A stretch of 64,000 bases of DNA from Conexibacter woesei Iso977N (GCF_000424625.1 NZ_AUKG01000002.1:1488001-1552000), one strand, 5' to 3'. Counted from the first letter of the stretch, positions 1 through 9,502 are shown. Program-made: numbers and translations. Notes: generated by a model from the sequence alone, not told the origin.

Positions 1-52
1 TCACACGACAACCCTTGCCAGCACGGTAGATTGACCGAACCCCCGCATTCCC

Positions 53-79
53 GATCGGGCAACCGGACGTTGCCCGATC
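53..79. promoter_or_regulatory. 11-bp perfect inverted repeat upstream of the ABC transporter operon
   Basis: GATCGGGCAAC (53-63) and GTTGCCCGATC (69-79) are exact reverse complements around a 5-nt spacer. The element ends 23 bp before the ATG at 103. It could be an operator, a leader hairpin or the terminator of a gene to the left. No T-run follows, so a classical terminator is less likely on the plus strand. Confidence 0.5.
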
Positions 80-102
80 CATCCCCTCGGAGCACCACGC
101 AC

Positions 103-990
103 ATGAAGCCGATCCGCCCGCTGCTGGCGACCGCCCTCGTCCCCGCGGCCCTGTTGCTCGCCGCATGCGGCAGCAACGACGACAGGAGCTCGACGTCGGC
201 CGCGTCCACGCAGAGCGCCGCGTCGACCACCGCCGCCGCCAACTCCTGCGACAAGGCGAACCTCAGCCTGACCAACTCCGGCCAGCTGACCGTCGCCACC
301 GACAAGCCCGCCTACCCGCCGTACTTCGAGGACGACAAGCCGTCCAACGGCAAGGGCTTCGAGTCATCCGTGGCCTACGCGATCGCCAGGCAGCTCGGCT
401 TCCAGCCCTCCGAGGTCAAGTGGACGGTCGAGCCGTTCAACTCCTCCTACGCGCCCGGCCCCAAGAAGTTCGACTTCGACGTCAACCAGATCTCGATCTC
501 GCCGGCCCGCGCCAAGCACGCCGACTTCTCGACGCCGTACTACACGGCACCGCAGGCGGTCGTCGCGCTGAACAAGTCGAGCGCCGCCAACGCCAGGACG
601 CTGGCCGACCTCAAGGACACCAAGTTCGGCGTCCAGATCGGCACCTCGTCGCTGGACGCGGTCACCTCGACGATCAGGCCGTCGAGGCAGCCGCAGGTCT
701 TCAACGACTCCAACGACGTCGTCCGCGCGCTGAAGGTCGGCAGCGTCGACGCGGTCGTCGTCGACCTCCCGACGGCCTTCTACCTGACCGCCGCGCAGGT
801 CGACAACTCCAGGATCGTCGGGCAGTTCGACGCGCCCGGCGGCGACACGTGGGGCGCGCTGCTGGCCAAGGACTCGAAGCTGACGCCCTGCGTCTCGCAG
901 GCCGTCCAGAAGCTGACCGACTCCGGTGAGCTCAAGCAGCTCGAGACCAAGTGGATGGGCGCGGCCGCCGGCGCGCCGGAGCTGCGCTGA
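103..990 (+). CDS. Amino-acid ABC transporter substrate-binding lipoprotein
   Basis: A 295-residue extracytoplasmic solute-binding protein of the SBP_bac_3 (polar amino acid) type. Residues 1-21 form a signal peptide ending in the lipobox LAAC, with Cys22 as lipidation site, so I chose the ATG at 103 over an upstream TTG at 31 that would bury the signal. A Ser/Thr/Ala-rich linker follows. The family-like core runs from about residue 65 (LTVATDKPAYPPYF) through FDFDVNQISISPARAKH and SVDAVVVDLPTAFY. The permease and ATPase genes follow in overlap, completing an importer. The substrate cannot be read from sequence. Arginines in the mature part are mostly AGG. Confidence 0.9.
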   Translation: MKPIRPLLATALVPAALLLAACGSNDDRSSTSAASTQSAASTTAAANSCDKANLSLTNSGQLTVATDKPAYPPYFEDDKPSNGKGFESSVAYAIARQLGFQPSEVKWTVEPFNSSYAPGPKKFDFDVNQISISPARAKHADFSTPYYTAPQAVVALNKSSAANARTLADLKDTKFGVQIGTSSLDAVTSTIRPSRQPQVFNDSNDVVRALKVGSVDAVVVDLPTAFYLTAAQVDNSRIVGQFDAPGGDTWGALLAKDSKLTPCVSQAVQKLTDSGELKQLETKWMGAAAGAPELR

Positions 991-1829
991 GCGCCACCCG
1001 TCAAGAGGTGCGCGCCGCCGCCAAGCGGCGGCGCGCGCAGCGCGGCATGGCGGTCTCCGCCGTGTCGACGCTGGTGTTCTTCGGCGTCCTGATCTACCTG
1101 ATCACGGGCGCGTCGGGCTGGGACGAGGTCAAGGCCACGTTCTTCGACTGGGGCGACTTCAAGGACTCGTTCCCGGACATCCTGAGGGGCTTCTGGCTCG
1201 ACATCAAGCTGTTCGTGATCGTCGAGATCTGCGTGCTGATCGTGGCGATGGTCATCGCCCTGGTCCGGACGACACGCACGCCCGCGCTGTTCCCGCTGCG
1301 CCTGATCGGGACGGTCTTCACCGACGTCTCGCGCGGCGTGCCGACCGCGCTGCTGATCTACCTGATCGGCTTCGGCGTCCCGGCGCTGGCGCTCAAGGGC
1401 CTGCCGACCGACCCGCTCGTCCTCGGCGGGATCGCGCTGACGATCTCGTACTCCGGATACGTCAGCGAGGTCTACCGCTCAGGCATCGAGAGCGTGCACC
1501 CGTCGCAGCTGGCCGGCGCGCTCGCGCTCGGCCTGACGCGCTGGCAGGCGCTGCGCCACGTGGTCCTGCCCCAAGCCGTCCGGCGCGTCGTGCCGCCGTT
1601 GCTCAACGACTTCATCGCGCTGCAGAAGGACGTCGCGCTGGTGTCGTTCATCGGGCCGATGGAGGCCTTCCGCGTCGCCCAGATCGACGCCGCGCAGAAC
1701 TTCATCTACACGCCGCTGGTCGCCGCGGCGGTCCTGTACCTGTGCGTGACGATCCCGATGGCGCGGATCGTCGACCACCTCCAGAAGCGCAACCGCGACA
1801 TCCGCGGCGCCGCGCAGGTGAGCGCGTGA
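951..1829 (+). CDS. Amino-acid ABC transporter permease
   Basis: Integral membrane permease of the HisM/GlnP type. Hydrophobic segments occur near residues 34-56, 80-105, 120-145, 150-172 and 250-270. The EAA-loop signature that docks the ATPase is visible as GLTRWQALRHVVLP. The start is uncertain: GTG at 951 gives 292 residues and a 40-bp overlap with the binding-protein gene, while GTG 1008 or ATG 1047 would remove a basic N-terminal tail without touching the membrane part. It overlaps the ATPase gene by GTGA at 1826. Only one permease gene is present, so a homodimeric channel is likely. Confidence 0.88.
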   Translation: MDGRGRRRAGAALSATRQEVRAAAKRRRAQRGMAVSAVSTLVFFGVLIYLITGASGWDEVKATFFDWGDFKDSFPDILRGFWLDIKLFVIVEICVLIVAMVIALVRTTRTPALFPLRLIGTVFTDVSRGVPTALLIYLIGFGVPALALKGLPTDPLVLGGIALTISYSGYVSEVYRSGIESVHPSQLAGALALGLTRWQALRHVVLPQAVRRVVPPLLNDFIALQKDVALVSFIGPMEAFRVAQIDAAQNFIYTPLVAAAVLYLCVTIPMARIVDHLQKRNRDIRGAAQVSA

Positions 1830-2581
1830 ACCCGAACGTCCCGGTCCTCGAGGTCCGCGGCGTCACCAAGGACTACGGCGAGCGCCAGGTCCTGCGCGGC
1901 ATCGACCTGACGCTCAACGAGCACGAGGCGATCGCGCTGATCGGCGCGTCCGGGTCGGGCAAGTCGACGCTGCTGCGCTGCATCGACCTGCTGGAGGAGA
2001 TCGGCGACGGCGACGTCTTCCTCGACGGCGAGGTCATCACCGACCCGTCGGTCACGCCGGTCGACGTGCGCAAGAAGCTCGGGATGGTCTTCCAGGCCTT
2101 CAACCTGTTCCCGCACATGAGCGTGCTCGACAACATCACGCTCGGGCCCGTGCGCGGGCACGGGATCAACCGCCGCGAGGCGCAGGACCGCGCCCGCGAG
2201 CTGCTGGCGCGCTTCGGCCTCGGCGGGCGCGAGGGCGACTTCCCGGATCGTCTCAGCGGCGGCCAGCAGCAGCGCGTCGCGATCGTGCGCGCGCTCGCCA
2301 CCCAGCCGCGCGCGCTGCTGCTCGACGAGATCACCAGCGCGCTCGACCCCGAGCTGGTCGGCGAGATCCTGCAGCTCGTCGCCGAGCTGAAGGGCGAGGG
2401 CATGACGATGCTGATCGCCACCCACGAGATGGGCTTCGCGCGCGAGGTCGCCGACGAGGTCTGCTTCCTGCACGAGGGCGCGATCGTCGAGCGCGGCAGC
2501 GCCGACCACATGTTCGCCGCGCCCGAGCACCCCGAGACCCAGAAGTTCCTGCGTCGCCTGCTGGACGCCGGGCGCCTGTAG
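1826..2581 (+). CDS. Amino-acid ABC transporter ATP-binding protein
   Basis: A 251-residue ATPase that energises the upstream permease. Motifs in order: Walker A GASGSGKST (residues 40-48), Q-loop VFQAFNLFPHM, signature LSGGQQQR, Walker B LLLDEITSALDPE and switch His in IATHEMGF. Walker B has Ile where most relatives have Pro (DEPTSALDPE). Length and motif spacing are typical of the GlnQ/HisP class. The GTG start at 1826 overlaps the permease stop, implying translational coupling. It is the last gene of the three-gene operon; 76 bp separate it from the next start. Confidence 0.92.
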   Translation: MNPNVPVLEVRGVTKDYGERQVLRGIDLTLNEHEAIALIGASGSGKSTLLRCIDLLEEIGDGDVFLDGEVITDPSVTPVDVRKKLGMVFQAFNLFPHMSVLDNITLGPVRGHGINRREAQDRARELLARFGLGGREGDFPDRLSGGQQQRVAIVRALATQPRALLLDEITSALDPELVGEILQLVAELKGEGMTMLIATHEMGFAREVADEVCFLHEGAIVERGSADHMFAAPEHPETQKFLRRLLDAGRL

Positions 2582-2657
2582 CCCGCGCCGTCCAACATCG
2601 CGCAAGCTGACCTTTCGGCCTGGCCGGATGGGCAGGGATGCGCGAGGATGTGGAGCG

Positions 2658-5648
2658 ATGCAGGGATCGCGGGTGGGATCGGCCGCCATGACGGCGGCGC
2701 TCATAGCGGTGCTCGTGACGCTGGTCACGTGCGCGGCCGCGATGGCCGACGGCGTCACCAACAGCGGCGACGACCTGCGCGACGGCTGGTACCCCAACCA
2801 GCCGCGGCTGTCGCCCGACGCGGTCGCCGACAGCTCGTTCGGCCAGCTCTGGCAGGCCGACGTCGACGGCCAGGTCTACGGGCAGCCGCTGGTCATCGGC
2901 ACGAACGTCATCGTCGTCACCGAGAACAACAGGGTCTACGACTTCGACAGCGAGAGCGGCGACCTGAGGTGGTCGCGCGACCTCGGCGACCCGTTCCCGG
3001 CGAGGCTGATCGGGCCCAGGGGCTGCTCGGACCTCACACCCAACATCGGGATCACCTCGACCCCCGTGGTCGACACGAACACCCGGACCGTCTACCTCAC
3101 CTACAAGACCTTCGCCCCGGGCTCGGCCACCGACGCCGCCTACTACCTCGACGCGCTCGACCTCGACAGCGGCGACGCGCGCCCGAACTTCCCGGCGGCG
3201 TTCGGCGGCGTCGCCGACAACAGCAGGTTCCAGACCTTCCGCCCGACGACCGAGCTCCAGCGCCCCGGGCTGCTGCTGATGAACGGCACGATCTACGCCG
3301 GCTTCGGCGGCCACTGCGACATCGCGCCCTACCTCGGCTGGGTCTTCGGGGTCGACGCGACGAGCGGCGCGACCAAGGCGCGCTGGGCCACGGGCCTGCG
3401 CGGCATCGGCGCCGGCATCTGGCAGTCCGGCGCGGGCCTGATGTCCGACGGCGCCGGCCGGATCTTCGCCTCGACCGGCAACGGCTTCGCGCCCGACCAT
3501 CCGCAGCCCGCGCCGGGCGACGGCAACTACGGCGAGTCGATCGTCCGCCTCGCCGTCCAGCCCGACGGCAGGCTCAGGCCGCAGGACTTCTTCGCGCCGT
3601 CGGACGCCGCCAAGCTCGACGACTTCGACGCCGACTTCGCCTCGGGCGGCATCACCGCGCTGACCGACGGCGTGTTCGGGACGATCATGCACCCGCACAT
3701 GTCGGTCGCGGTCGGCAAGGCCGGCTACGTCTACCTGCTGGACCGCGACGACCTCGGCGGCTTCCAGCAGCTGGCCGGCGGTGGTGACCGCGTGGTCCAG
3801 CGCGTCGGTCCGTTCGGCGGCGTCTGGTCGCGGCCGGGCGTGTGGCCGGGCGACGGTGGCTGGATCTCGGTGCCGACCGCGTCCCCGGCGACCGGCGACA
3901 CGCCCAACGCCGGCGGCTCGACCGGCAAGCTGTACATGTTCCACTACCGCATCGGCGCCGACGGCACGCCGTCGCTGGACGCGCCCGTGGCCTCCGACGA
4001 CGCGTTCGGCTTCGGCTCCAGCGCGCCGGTCATCACCTCCGACGGGACGACGTCGGGCTCGGCGGTCATGTGGACGATCTGGATGGCCGGCGGCACCGGC
4101 GCCAACGCGCAGCTGCGCGCCTACGACGCGGTCCCGGTCAACGGCCACGTCCACCTGCGCCGCTCGTTCCCGATCGGCCAGGCGTCGAAGTTCACGACGC
4201 CGGGGGTCGGCAACGGGCGCCTCTACGTCGGGACCCGCGACGGCCACGTCATCGGCTTCGGCGCGCCGGTGGCCGCGCCGGTCCAGGCGCCCGCCACGAC
4301 GTTCCCGACGACGACGGTCGGGCACACCACCACCAAGGACGTGACGCTGACCTTCAGCGGCAGGGTCCACGTGCAGTCGATCACCGCGTCGGGCGCCGGG
4401 TACACGGCGCGCCCGGACGCCGGCGCGGCGCCCGGTGACTTCACCGACGGCCAGACGCTGAGCGTCCCGGTCGACTTCACGCCCGGCGACGCGCTGGTGC
4501 TCGGCGGGGCGCTGACGGTCGTCACCGACACCAACACCTACAACTTCAGCTTGACCGGGACCGGCCAGGGCACCGACCCGCTGCTGACGACCTCGCCGCC
4601 GGTGGTGTCCTTCGGCGGCGCGATCGTCGGCGACGAGCGCGCCAGCACGATCACGATCGGCAACGGCGGCGAGCAGCCGCTGCACATCGAGGACGTCGAG
4701 CTGCCCGGTGCGCCGTTCACCATCGACGACGCTCCGGCGGCCGGCCAGGTGATCGACGCGGGCGACGCCATCAACCTGGTCGTGCACTACCGGCCCACCG
4801 CGATCGGCGACTTCGCCGACGAGCTGGACCTGCACACCGACGGCGGCGACAAGGAGGTCGGGCTGACCGGCAGCGCCGGCATCGGGCCACAGCTGGTGCT
4901 GACGCCCGCCGGCGGCTGGGCGTTCGGGACCGTGACGGTGGGCCAGAGCGCCCTGGCGACGGTGACGATCGCCAACACCGGCGACGCCGCGATGACCGTG
5001 ACGAAGTCCAAGCCGCCCGTCGACGACGACGTGACGATCGTCTCCGGCCTCGACGAGGGCTCGACGATCCCGCCGGGCGGATCGCGCGACGTCGTGCTCC
5101 GGTGGACGCCGAGCGCGCCCGGGACGCTGGCGGACGCGTGGACGCTGAACGCCGCCGACGGGTCGGGCGTGCACGACATCGCGGTGAGCGGGACCGCGGT
5201 CGCGCCCGTCGCTCCGGTCGTGCCGGTCGTGCCGCCGCCGGCCGGGACGACGACGCCGCCGCCCACGCAGCCGCCGCCCGCGATCACGCCGCCGAGCGTC
5301 GGCGACGTCGGCGGCGACGGGCCGGTCGTCGTGCCGGCCCGGACCCCCTCGGGCCTGCGCGTCACGCGCCTGAGGCTGGCGCCGGGCGGTCGGCGCCTGG
5401 CGGTGACCGGGATCGTCGCAGGCGGCGTGCGCGGGCCGGCGGGCGTGACGCTCACGGCGAGGGTCGGTCGCCGCGTGGTGAGCGTCGTGACCGCGACGGC
5501 GCTGACGGGCCGGACGACGTACGGCTTCTCCATCCCCTTGCCCAAGGCCATGAAGCACTGGACCCGGATCGCGCTGACGGTCCGGTTCCCGGGCTCGGCG
5601 AGCGTCGCGCCGGCCGTCGCGACGATGGTGCTCGTCCGCGGCCACTGA
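2658..5648 (+). CDS. Large secreted PQQ-type beta-propeller protein with Ig-like repeats (paralogue 1)
   Basis: About 996 residues. The ATG at 2658 gives a compact signal peptide with a hydrophobic stretch TAALIAVLVTLVTCAAA; ATG 2628 and 2691 are alternatives. Residues about 30-540 resemble a PQQ-like propeller, with blades such as VYDFDSESGDLRWSRDLG and GYVYLLDRDDLGG. Next come repeated beta-sandwich segments like choice-of-anchor/ASPM-SPD-2-Hydin domains (SFGGAIVGDERASTITIGN; WAFGTVTVGQSALATVTIAN), a Pro/Thr/Val linker and a C-terminal beta-rich domain. No LPXTG or transmembrane anchor is visible at the end. No catalytic motif was recognised; a cell-surface structural or binding role is a guess. 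It is followed 53 bp later by a close paralogue. Confidence 0.8.
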   Translation: MQGSRVGSAAMTAALIAVLVTLVTCAAAMADGVTNSGDDLRDGWYPNQPRLSPDAVADSSFGQLWQADVDGQVYGQPLVIGTNVIVVTENNRVYDFDSESGDLRWSRDLGDPFPARLIGPRGCSDLTPNIGITSTPVVDTNTRTVYLTYKTFAPGSATDAAYYLDALDLDSGDARPNFPAAFGGVADNSRFQTFRPTTELQRPGLLLMNGTIYAGFGGHCDIAPYLGWVFGVDATSGATKARWATGLRGIGAGIWQSGAGLMSDGAGRIFASTGNGFAPDHPQPAPGDGNYGESIVRLAVQPDGRLRPQDFFAPSDAAKLDDFDADFASGGITALTDGVFGTIMHPHMSVAVGKAGYVYLLDRDDLGGFQQLAGGGDRVVQRVGPFGGVWSRPGVWPGDGGWISVPTASPATGDTPNAGGSTGKLYMFHYRIGADGTPSLDAPVASDDAFGFGSSAPVITSDGTTSGSAVMWTIWMAGGTGANAQLRAYDAVPVNGHVHLRRSFPIGQASKFTTPGVGNGRLYVGTRDGHVIGFGAPVAAPVQAPATTFPTTTVGHTTTKDVTLTFSGRVHVQSITASGAGYTARPDAGAAPGDFTDGQTLSVPVDFTPGDALVLGGALTVVTDTNTYNFSLTGTGQGTDPLLTTSPPVVSFGGAIVGDERASTITIGNGGEQPLHIEDVELPGAPFTIDDAPAAGQVIDAGDAINLVVHYRPTAIGDFADELDLHTDGGDKEVGLTGSAGIGPQLVLTPAGGWAFGTVTVGQSALATVTIANTGDAAMTVTKSKPPVDDDVTIVSGLDEGSTIPPGGSRDVVLRWTPSAPGTLADAWTLNAADGSGVHDIAVSGTAVAPVAPVVPVVPPPAGTTTPPPTQPPPAITPPSVGDVGGDGPVVVPARTPSGLRVTRLRLAPGGRRLAVTGIVAGGVRGPAGVTLTARVGRRVVSVVTATALTGRTTYGFSIPLPKAMKHWTRIALTVRFPGSASVAPAVATMVLVRGH

Positions 5649-5701
5649 TGCCCGCGCGGGTGAGCGATCTCCCGTTGCGCGACGGGCCGGGACGGTCCAC
5701 C

Positions 5702-8700
5702 ATGAGGTGCATGGGGATGGGTTTGGCAGGGATCGCCAGGTCCGTGGTGCTGGGGATCGTCGTGTGCCTGTGCGCTGCGGCCACGGCAGGCGCGGCGGGC
5801 ATCACCAACAGCGGCGACGACCTGCGCGACGGCTGGTACTCCAACCAACCCCGGCTGGCGCCCGACGCCGTGTCGGCCAGCACGTTCGGCCAGCTCTGGG
5901 ACACGCAGATCGACGGCCAGGTCTACGCGCAGCCGCTGGTCATCGGCAACACGGTCATCGTCGCGACCGAGACCAACAACGTGTACGCCTTGGACGCCGA
6001 GACCGGCGAGGTCAAGTGGCACGTCGCGCTCGCCACGCCGTTCCCCTACACGTTGATCGGCTGGGGCTGCGGGGACCTCACGCCGAGCCTCGGCATCACC
6101 GCGACGCCGGTCATCGACCCGGCGACCGGCACGGTCTACCTGACCTACAAGACGTTCGCGCCCGGCAGCAGGACGCAGGCCGCCTACTACATCGACGCGC
6201 TGGACGTGGCGAGCGGCAGGCCGCGCGACGGCTTCCCGCAGCCGTTCGGCGGCAGCGCCGACAACGCGCCGGGCACCGCCCCGTTCGACGCCACGCTGGA
6301 GCTGCAGCGGCCGGGCCTGCTGCTGCTGGGCGGCGTCGTCTACGCCGGCTTCGGCGGGCACTGCGACATCACGCCCTACGCGGGCTGGGTCTTCGGCGTC
6401 AACGCGACGACGGGCGTGACGACCGCGCGCTGGCGCGCGCTCGTGGAGGGCGACGGCGCCGGGATCTGGCAGGCCGGGGCCGGGCTGATGTCCGACGGCG
6501 ACAGGACGCTCTACGCGTCGACCGGCAACGGCTGGGCGCCGATCGCGCCCGAGGCCGCGCCGGGCAGCGGCCGCTACGGCGAGTCGATCGTCAAGCTCGG
6601 CGTGCAGGCCGACGGCACGCTGAGGGCCACCGACTTCTTCGCGCCCTCCGACGGCCCGCACCTGGACGAGTACGACGCGGACTTCGCGTCCGGCGGCGTC
6701 ACCGCCCTGCGCGACGACACCTTCGGCACGACCAAGTACCCGCACATCGCGATCGCCGTCGGCAAGGCGGGCTACGTCTACCTGCTCAACCGCGACGACC
6801 TCGGCGGGACCGGCACCGGGCCCGGCCGCGGCGACCGCGTGATCCTGCGCGTCGGCCCGTACGGCGGCGTCTGGTCGCGGCCGGCCGTGTGGCCGGGCGA
6901 CGGCGGCTGGATCGCGATCCCGACGGCCTCGCCCGCGACCGGCGACACGCCGGAAGGCACGGGCACGGCGGGCAAGTTGATGCTCTACCGCTACCGCGTG
7001 GGCAGCGACGGCACGCCGTCGCTCGACACGCCGATCACCTCCTCCGACGCGTTCGGGTTCTCGTCCTCAGCACCGGTGATCACGTCGCAGGGCACGACGT
7101 CGGGCACCGCGGTGCTGTGGGTGATCTGGGCGCCCGACGGCTCCGGCCAGGGCGCGCAGCTGCGCGCCTACGACGCGGCGCCGGTCAACGGCAGGCTGCA
7201 CCTGCGGCGCTCGTTCCCGATCGGGACGTCGTCGAAGTTCACGATGCCGGGCGTCGGCAGCGGCCGGATCTACGTCGGCACACGCGACGGGCACGTCCGC
7301 GCCTACGGCGCGCCCGTGGAGGCCGAGGTCCAGGGGCCGGCGACGACGTTCCCGACGACCACCGTGGGCGAGACGTCGACCAGGGACGTGACGCTGTCGA
7401 TCGCCGGCGCGGTGCACGTGACCTCGATCGCCGCGACCGGCGCGTTCGCCGCCGACACCGGCAGGCTGGCGCTGCCGGGCGACTTCGTCGACGGCCAGAC
7501 GATCACCGTGCCGGTGACCTTCACGCCCGCCGACCCGCCCGGCGTGGCCGGCGGGGAGCTGACCGTCAACACCGACAAGGGGCCGTTCTCGTTCTCGCTG
7601 AGCGGGACCGGGCAGGGCGCCGACCCGCAGCTGACGGTGTCGCCGCCGGTCGTGTCGTTCGGCGGCGCCGTCGTGGGCGAGCAGCGCACGGGGATCATCA
7701 CGCTGCGCAACGCGGGTGGGCAGCCGCTGACGATCGGTGCCGTCGACCTGCCCAGCGCGCCGTTCTCCGTCGGCGGCGCGCCGACCGCGGGCACCAGGAT
7801 CGCGCCGGGTGACGCGATCAACGTGTCGGTGAGCTTCACGCCGACCGCGGTCGGCGACTTCGACCAGGACTTCGACGTCCCCAGCGACGGCGGTGACGCG
7901 ACCGTCGGCCTGAGCGGGATCGCGGGGCTCGGGCCCAAGTTGTCGTTGTCGCCCTCCGGCGGCTGGGCGTTCGGTGACGTGGCCGTCGGCGAGAGCGCGG
8001 TGGTGGCCCTGACGGTCGCCAACGACGGCGACAGCCTGATGTCGATCACGCGCTCCAAGCCGCCGGGCGGCGGCCCGTTCACGGTCCTCGACGCGCTCGA
8101 CGAGGGCACGGCGATCCCGGCGGGCGAGCACCGGACGATCCGCGTGCGCTTCACGCCCACGGCGCCGGGCGACGCGACCGCCGCGTGGTCGCTGAACGCC
8201 GCCGACGGGACGGGCGCGCACGAGATCCCGCTGACCGGGACGGGCGTGGTGCCGGCCGTGGTGGCGCCGCCGGACACGACGACGCCACCCGTCGTCGACA
8301 CCACGCCGCCGCCGGCCACGCAGCAGCAGGCGCCGCCGCCCGCGATCACGCCGCCGAGCGTCGGGTTCGTCACCGGCGGCGGCAACGTCGTCGCGCCGGT
8401 CAGGTTGAAGGCCGACCTGCACGTCACCTCGGCGCGGCTGAGCCGGGACGGGCGCAGGCTCGCGGTGCGCGGGCGGGTCGCGAGGGGCGCGAGCGGGCCG
8501 GTCGGGGTGACGCTCAGGGCGCAGGTCGGCCGCAGGGTCGTCACGCTCGTGACGGCGGGGCGGCTGAGGAGCGGCGCGACGACCTACGCGTTCACGCTCA
8601 CGCTGCCCAGGACCATGAGGACGTGGACCAGGCTGACGGTCACGGTCCGGTTCCCGGGCTCGGCGCGCGTCGCGCCGGCCGTCGCGACGCTGGCGCTCGC

Positions 8701-8713
8701 CCGCGGACGCTAA
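5702..8713 (+). CDS. Large secreted PQQ-type beta-propeller protein with Ig-like repeats (paralogue 2)
   Basis: About 1003 residues with the same architecture as the preceding gene: signal peptide (VVLGIVVCLCAAATAGA), propeller, choice-of-anchor-like repeats (SFGGAVVGEQRTGIITLRN), Pro/Thr linker (AITPPSVG shared) and C-terminal beta domain ending VATLALARGR. The mature N-termini match closely (ITNSGDDLRDGWYSNQPRL against VTNSGDDLRDGWYPNQPRL). The start could be ATG 5702, 5711 or 5717; I give the first. Linker regions have diverged most while propeller blades stay close, which points to an old tandem duplication rather than a recent copy. Function unknown. Confidence 0.8.
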   Translation: MRCMGMGLAGIARSVVLGIVVCLCAAATAGAAGITNSGDDLRDGWYSNQPRLAPDAVSASTFGQLWDTQIDGQVYAQPLVIGNTVIVATETNNVYALDAETGEVKWHVALATPFPYTLIGWGCGDLTPSLGITATPVIDPATGTVYLTYKTFAPGSRTQAAYYIDALDVASGRPRDGFPQPFGGSADNAPGTAPFDATLELQRPGLLLLGGVVYAGFGGHCDITPYAGWVFGVNATTGVTTARWRALVEGDGAGIWQAGAGLMSDGDRTLYASTGNGWAPIAPEAAPGSGRYGESIVKLGVQADGTLRATDFFAPSDGPHLDEYDADFASGGVTALRDDTFGTTKYPHIAIAVGKAGYVYLLNRDDLGGTGTGPGRGDRVILRVGPYGGVWSRPAVWPGDGGWIAIPTASPATGDTPEGTGTAGKLMLYRYRVGSDGTPSLDTPITSSDAFGFSSSAPVITSQGTTSGTAVLWVIWAPDGSGQGAQLRAYDAAPVNGRLHLRRSFPIGTSSKFTMPGVGSGRIYVGTRDGHVRAYGAPVEAEVQGPATTFPTTTVGETSTRDVTLSIAGAVHVTSIAATGAFAADTGRLALPGDFVDGQTITVPVTFTPADPPGVAGGELTVNTDKGPFSFSLSGTGQGADPQLTVSPPVVSFGGAVVGEQRTGIITLRNAGGQPLTIGAVDLPSAPFSVGGAPTAGTRIAPGDAINVSVSFTPTAVGDFDQDFDVPSDGGDATVGLSGIAGLGPKLSLSPSGGWAFGDVAVGESAVVALTVANDGDSLMSITRSKPPGGGPFTVLDALDEGTAIPAGEHRTIRVRFTPTAPGDATAAWSLNAADGTGAHEIPLTGTGVVPAVVAPPDTTTPPVVDTTPPPATQQQAPPPAITPPSVGFVTGGGNVVAPVRLKADLHVTSARLSRDGRRLAVRGRVARGASGPVGVTLRAQVGRRVVTLVTAGRLRSGATTYAFTLTLPRTMRTWTRLTVTVRFPGSARVAPAVATLALARGR

Positions 8714-8724
8714 CGTCGGCGCGC

Positions 8725-9459
8725 GTGAGCGTGAGCGACTTCGACGAGCTGGTCGAGCACCCCGGCGCCGGGCGCGCCTTCGAGCGCGCGGTCGTGCCCG
8801 GGCTGGGCGACGCGGCCCCCGGCGGCCGCGTCCGGCTGGACGCGCTGGCGCGCTGGCTGCAGGACGTCGCGCTCGCCGACGTCGTCGACGCCCGGTTGAG
8901 CGAGGCGGCGCTGTGGGTCGTCCGGCGCACGCGGATCGCGGTCCGGCGCTTCCCGCGCTTCGGCGAGGACGACGCGCGGGCGGTGACGTGGTGCAGCGCC
9001 ACGGGGCGTGCGTGGGCGCAGCGGCGCACGACGATCGCGCTCGGCGGCGAGGCGGCGGTCGAGGCGGTCGCGCTGTGGGTCCACCTCGATCCCGAGAGCG
9101 GCCGGCCGACGCCGTTCACCGACGCCGAGCTGGAGGTCTACGGGCCGAGCGCGAACGGCCGCGAGGTCCGGGCGCGGTTGCGCCACGACGCGCCGCCGCA
9201 GGCGCCGGAGGCGATGCGGCCGTGGGAGTTCCGGACCGTCGAGCTCGACGTCGCCGACCACATCAACAACGCCGCGTACTGGTCGCCGCTGGAGGACGAG
9301 CTGCTGCGCGCCGGCGGCGAGCCGGAGGCGATCGACGTCGAGGTCGAGCACCGCACGCCCGCCCAGCCGGGACCGCACACCGTGCTGACCGACGGCCTGC
9401 GCCGCTGGATCACGGGGCCGGAGGGCGAGGTCCACGCCTCGTTCCTGCTCGCCACCTGA
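8725..9459 (+). CDS. Acyl-ACP thioesterase family protein
   Basis: A 244-residue double-hotdog protein. The C-terminal half carries the FatA/FatB-like motif in WEFRTVELDVADHINNAAYW, where the Asp-His-Asn-Asn pattern matches the second hotdog of acyl-ACP thioesterases. The N-terminal half has LARWLQDVALADV and RRTRIAVRRFPRFGED, as in the first hotdog. It would release fatty acids from acyl carrier protein in the cytoplasm. The GTG start at 8725 lies 11 bp after the preceding stop; GTG 8731 is also possible. Co-directional placement with the secreted proteins suggests co-transcription without an obvious functional link. Confidence 0.78.
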   Translation: MSVSDFDELVEHPGAGRAFERAVVPGLGDAAPGGRVRLDALARWLQDVALADVVDARLSEAALWVVRRTRIAVRRFPRFGEDDARAVTWCSATGRAWAQRRTTIALGGEAAVEAVALWVHLDPESGRPTPFTDAELEVYGPSANGREVRARLRHDAPPQAPEAMRPWEFRTVELDVADHINNAAYWSPLEDELLRAGGEPEAIDVEVEHRTPAQPGPHTVLTDGLRRWITGPEGEVHASFLLAT

Positions 9460-9466
9460 CGCGGGC

Positions 9467-9496
9467 TTGACAAACAAAACTAAGAGGCATAGTTTT
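9467..9496 (+). promoter_or_regulatory. Promoter with overlapping TetR-type operator
   Basis: A -35 TTGACA (9467-9472) and a -10-like TAGTTT (9490-9495) are separated by 17 bp. A perfect inverted repeat, AAAACTA (9476-9482) and TAGTTTT (9490-9496) with a 7-nt spacer, covers the spacer and -10 region. The predicted transcription start falls at or within a base or two of the ATG at 9503, implying a leaderless mRNA. The likely repressor is the TetR gene that ends this operon. Confidence 0.7.
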
Positions 9497-9502
9497 CTCG
9501 CT

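Noticed and set aside
926-1826. A long frame continuous with the ABC ATPase gene, starting inside the binding-protein gene
   Set aside because: The first 300 codons are Arg/Ala-rich shadow sequence antiphase to the permease. ATPase homology starts only at GTG 1826.
2331-5645. A minus-strand open frame of more than 1100 codons opposite the first propeller protein
   Set aside because: Composition (Arg/Val/Asp repeats) is typical of antisense frames in high-GC DNA, and the plus strand has a signal peptide and domains.
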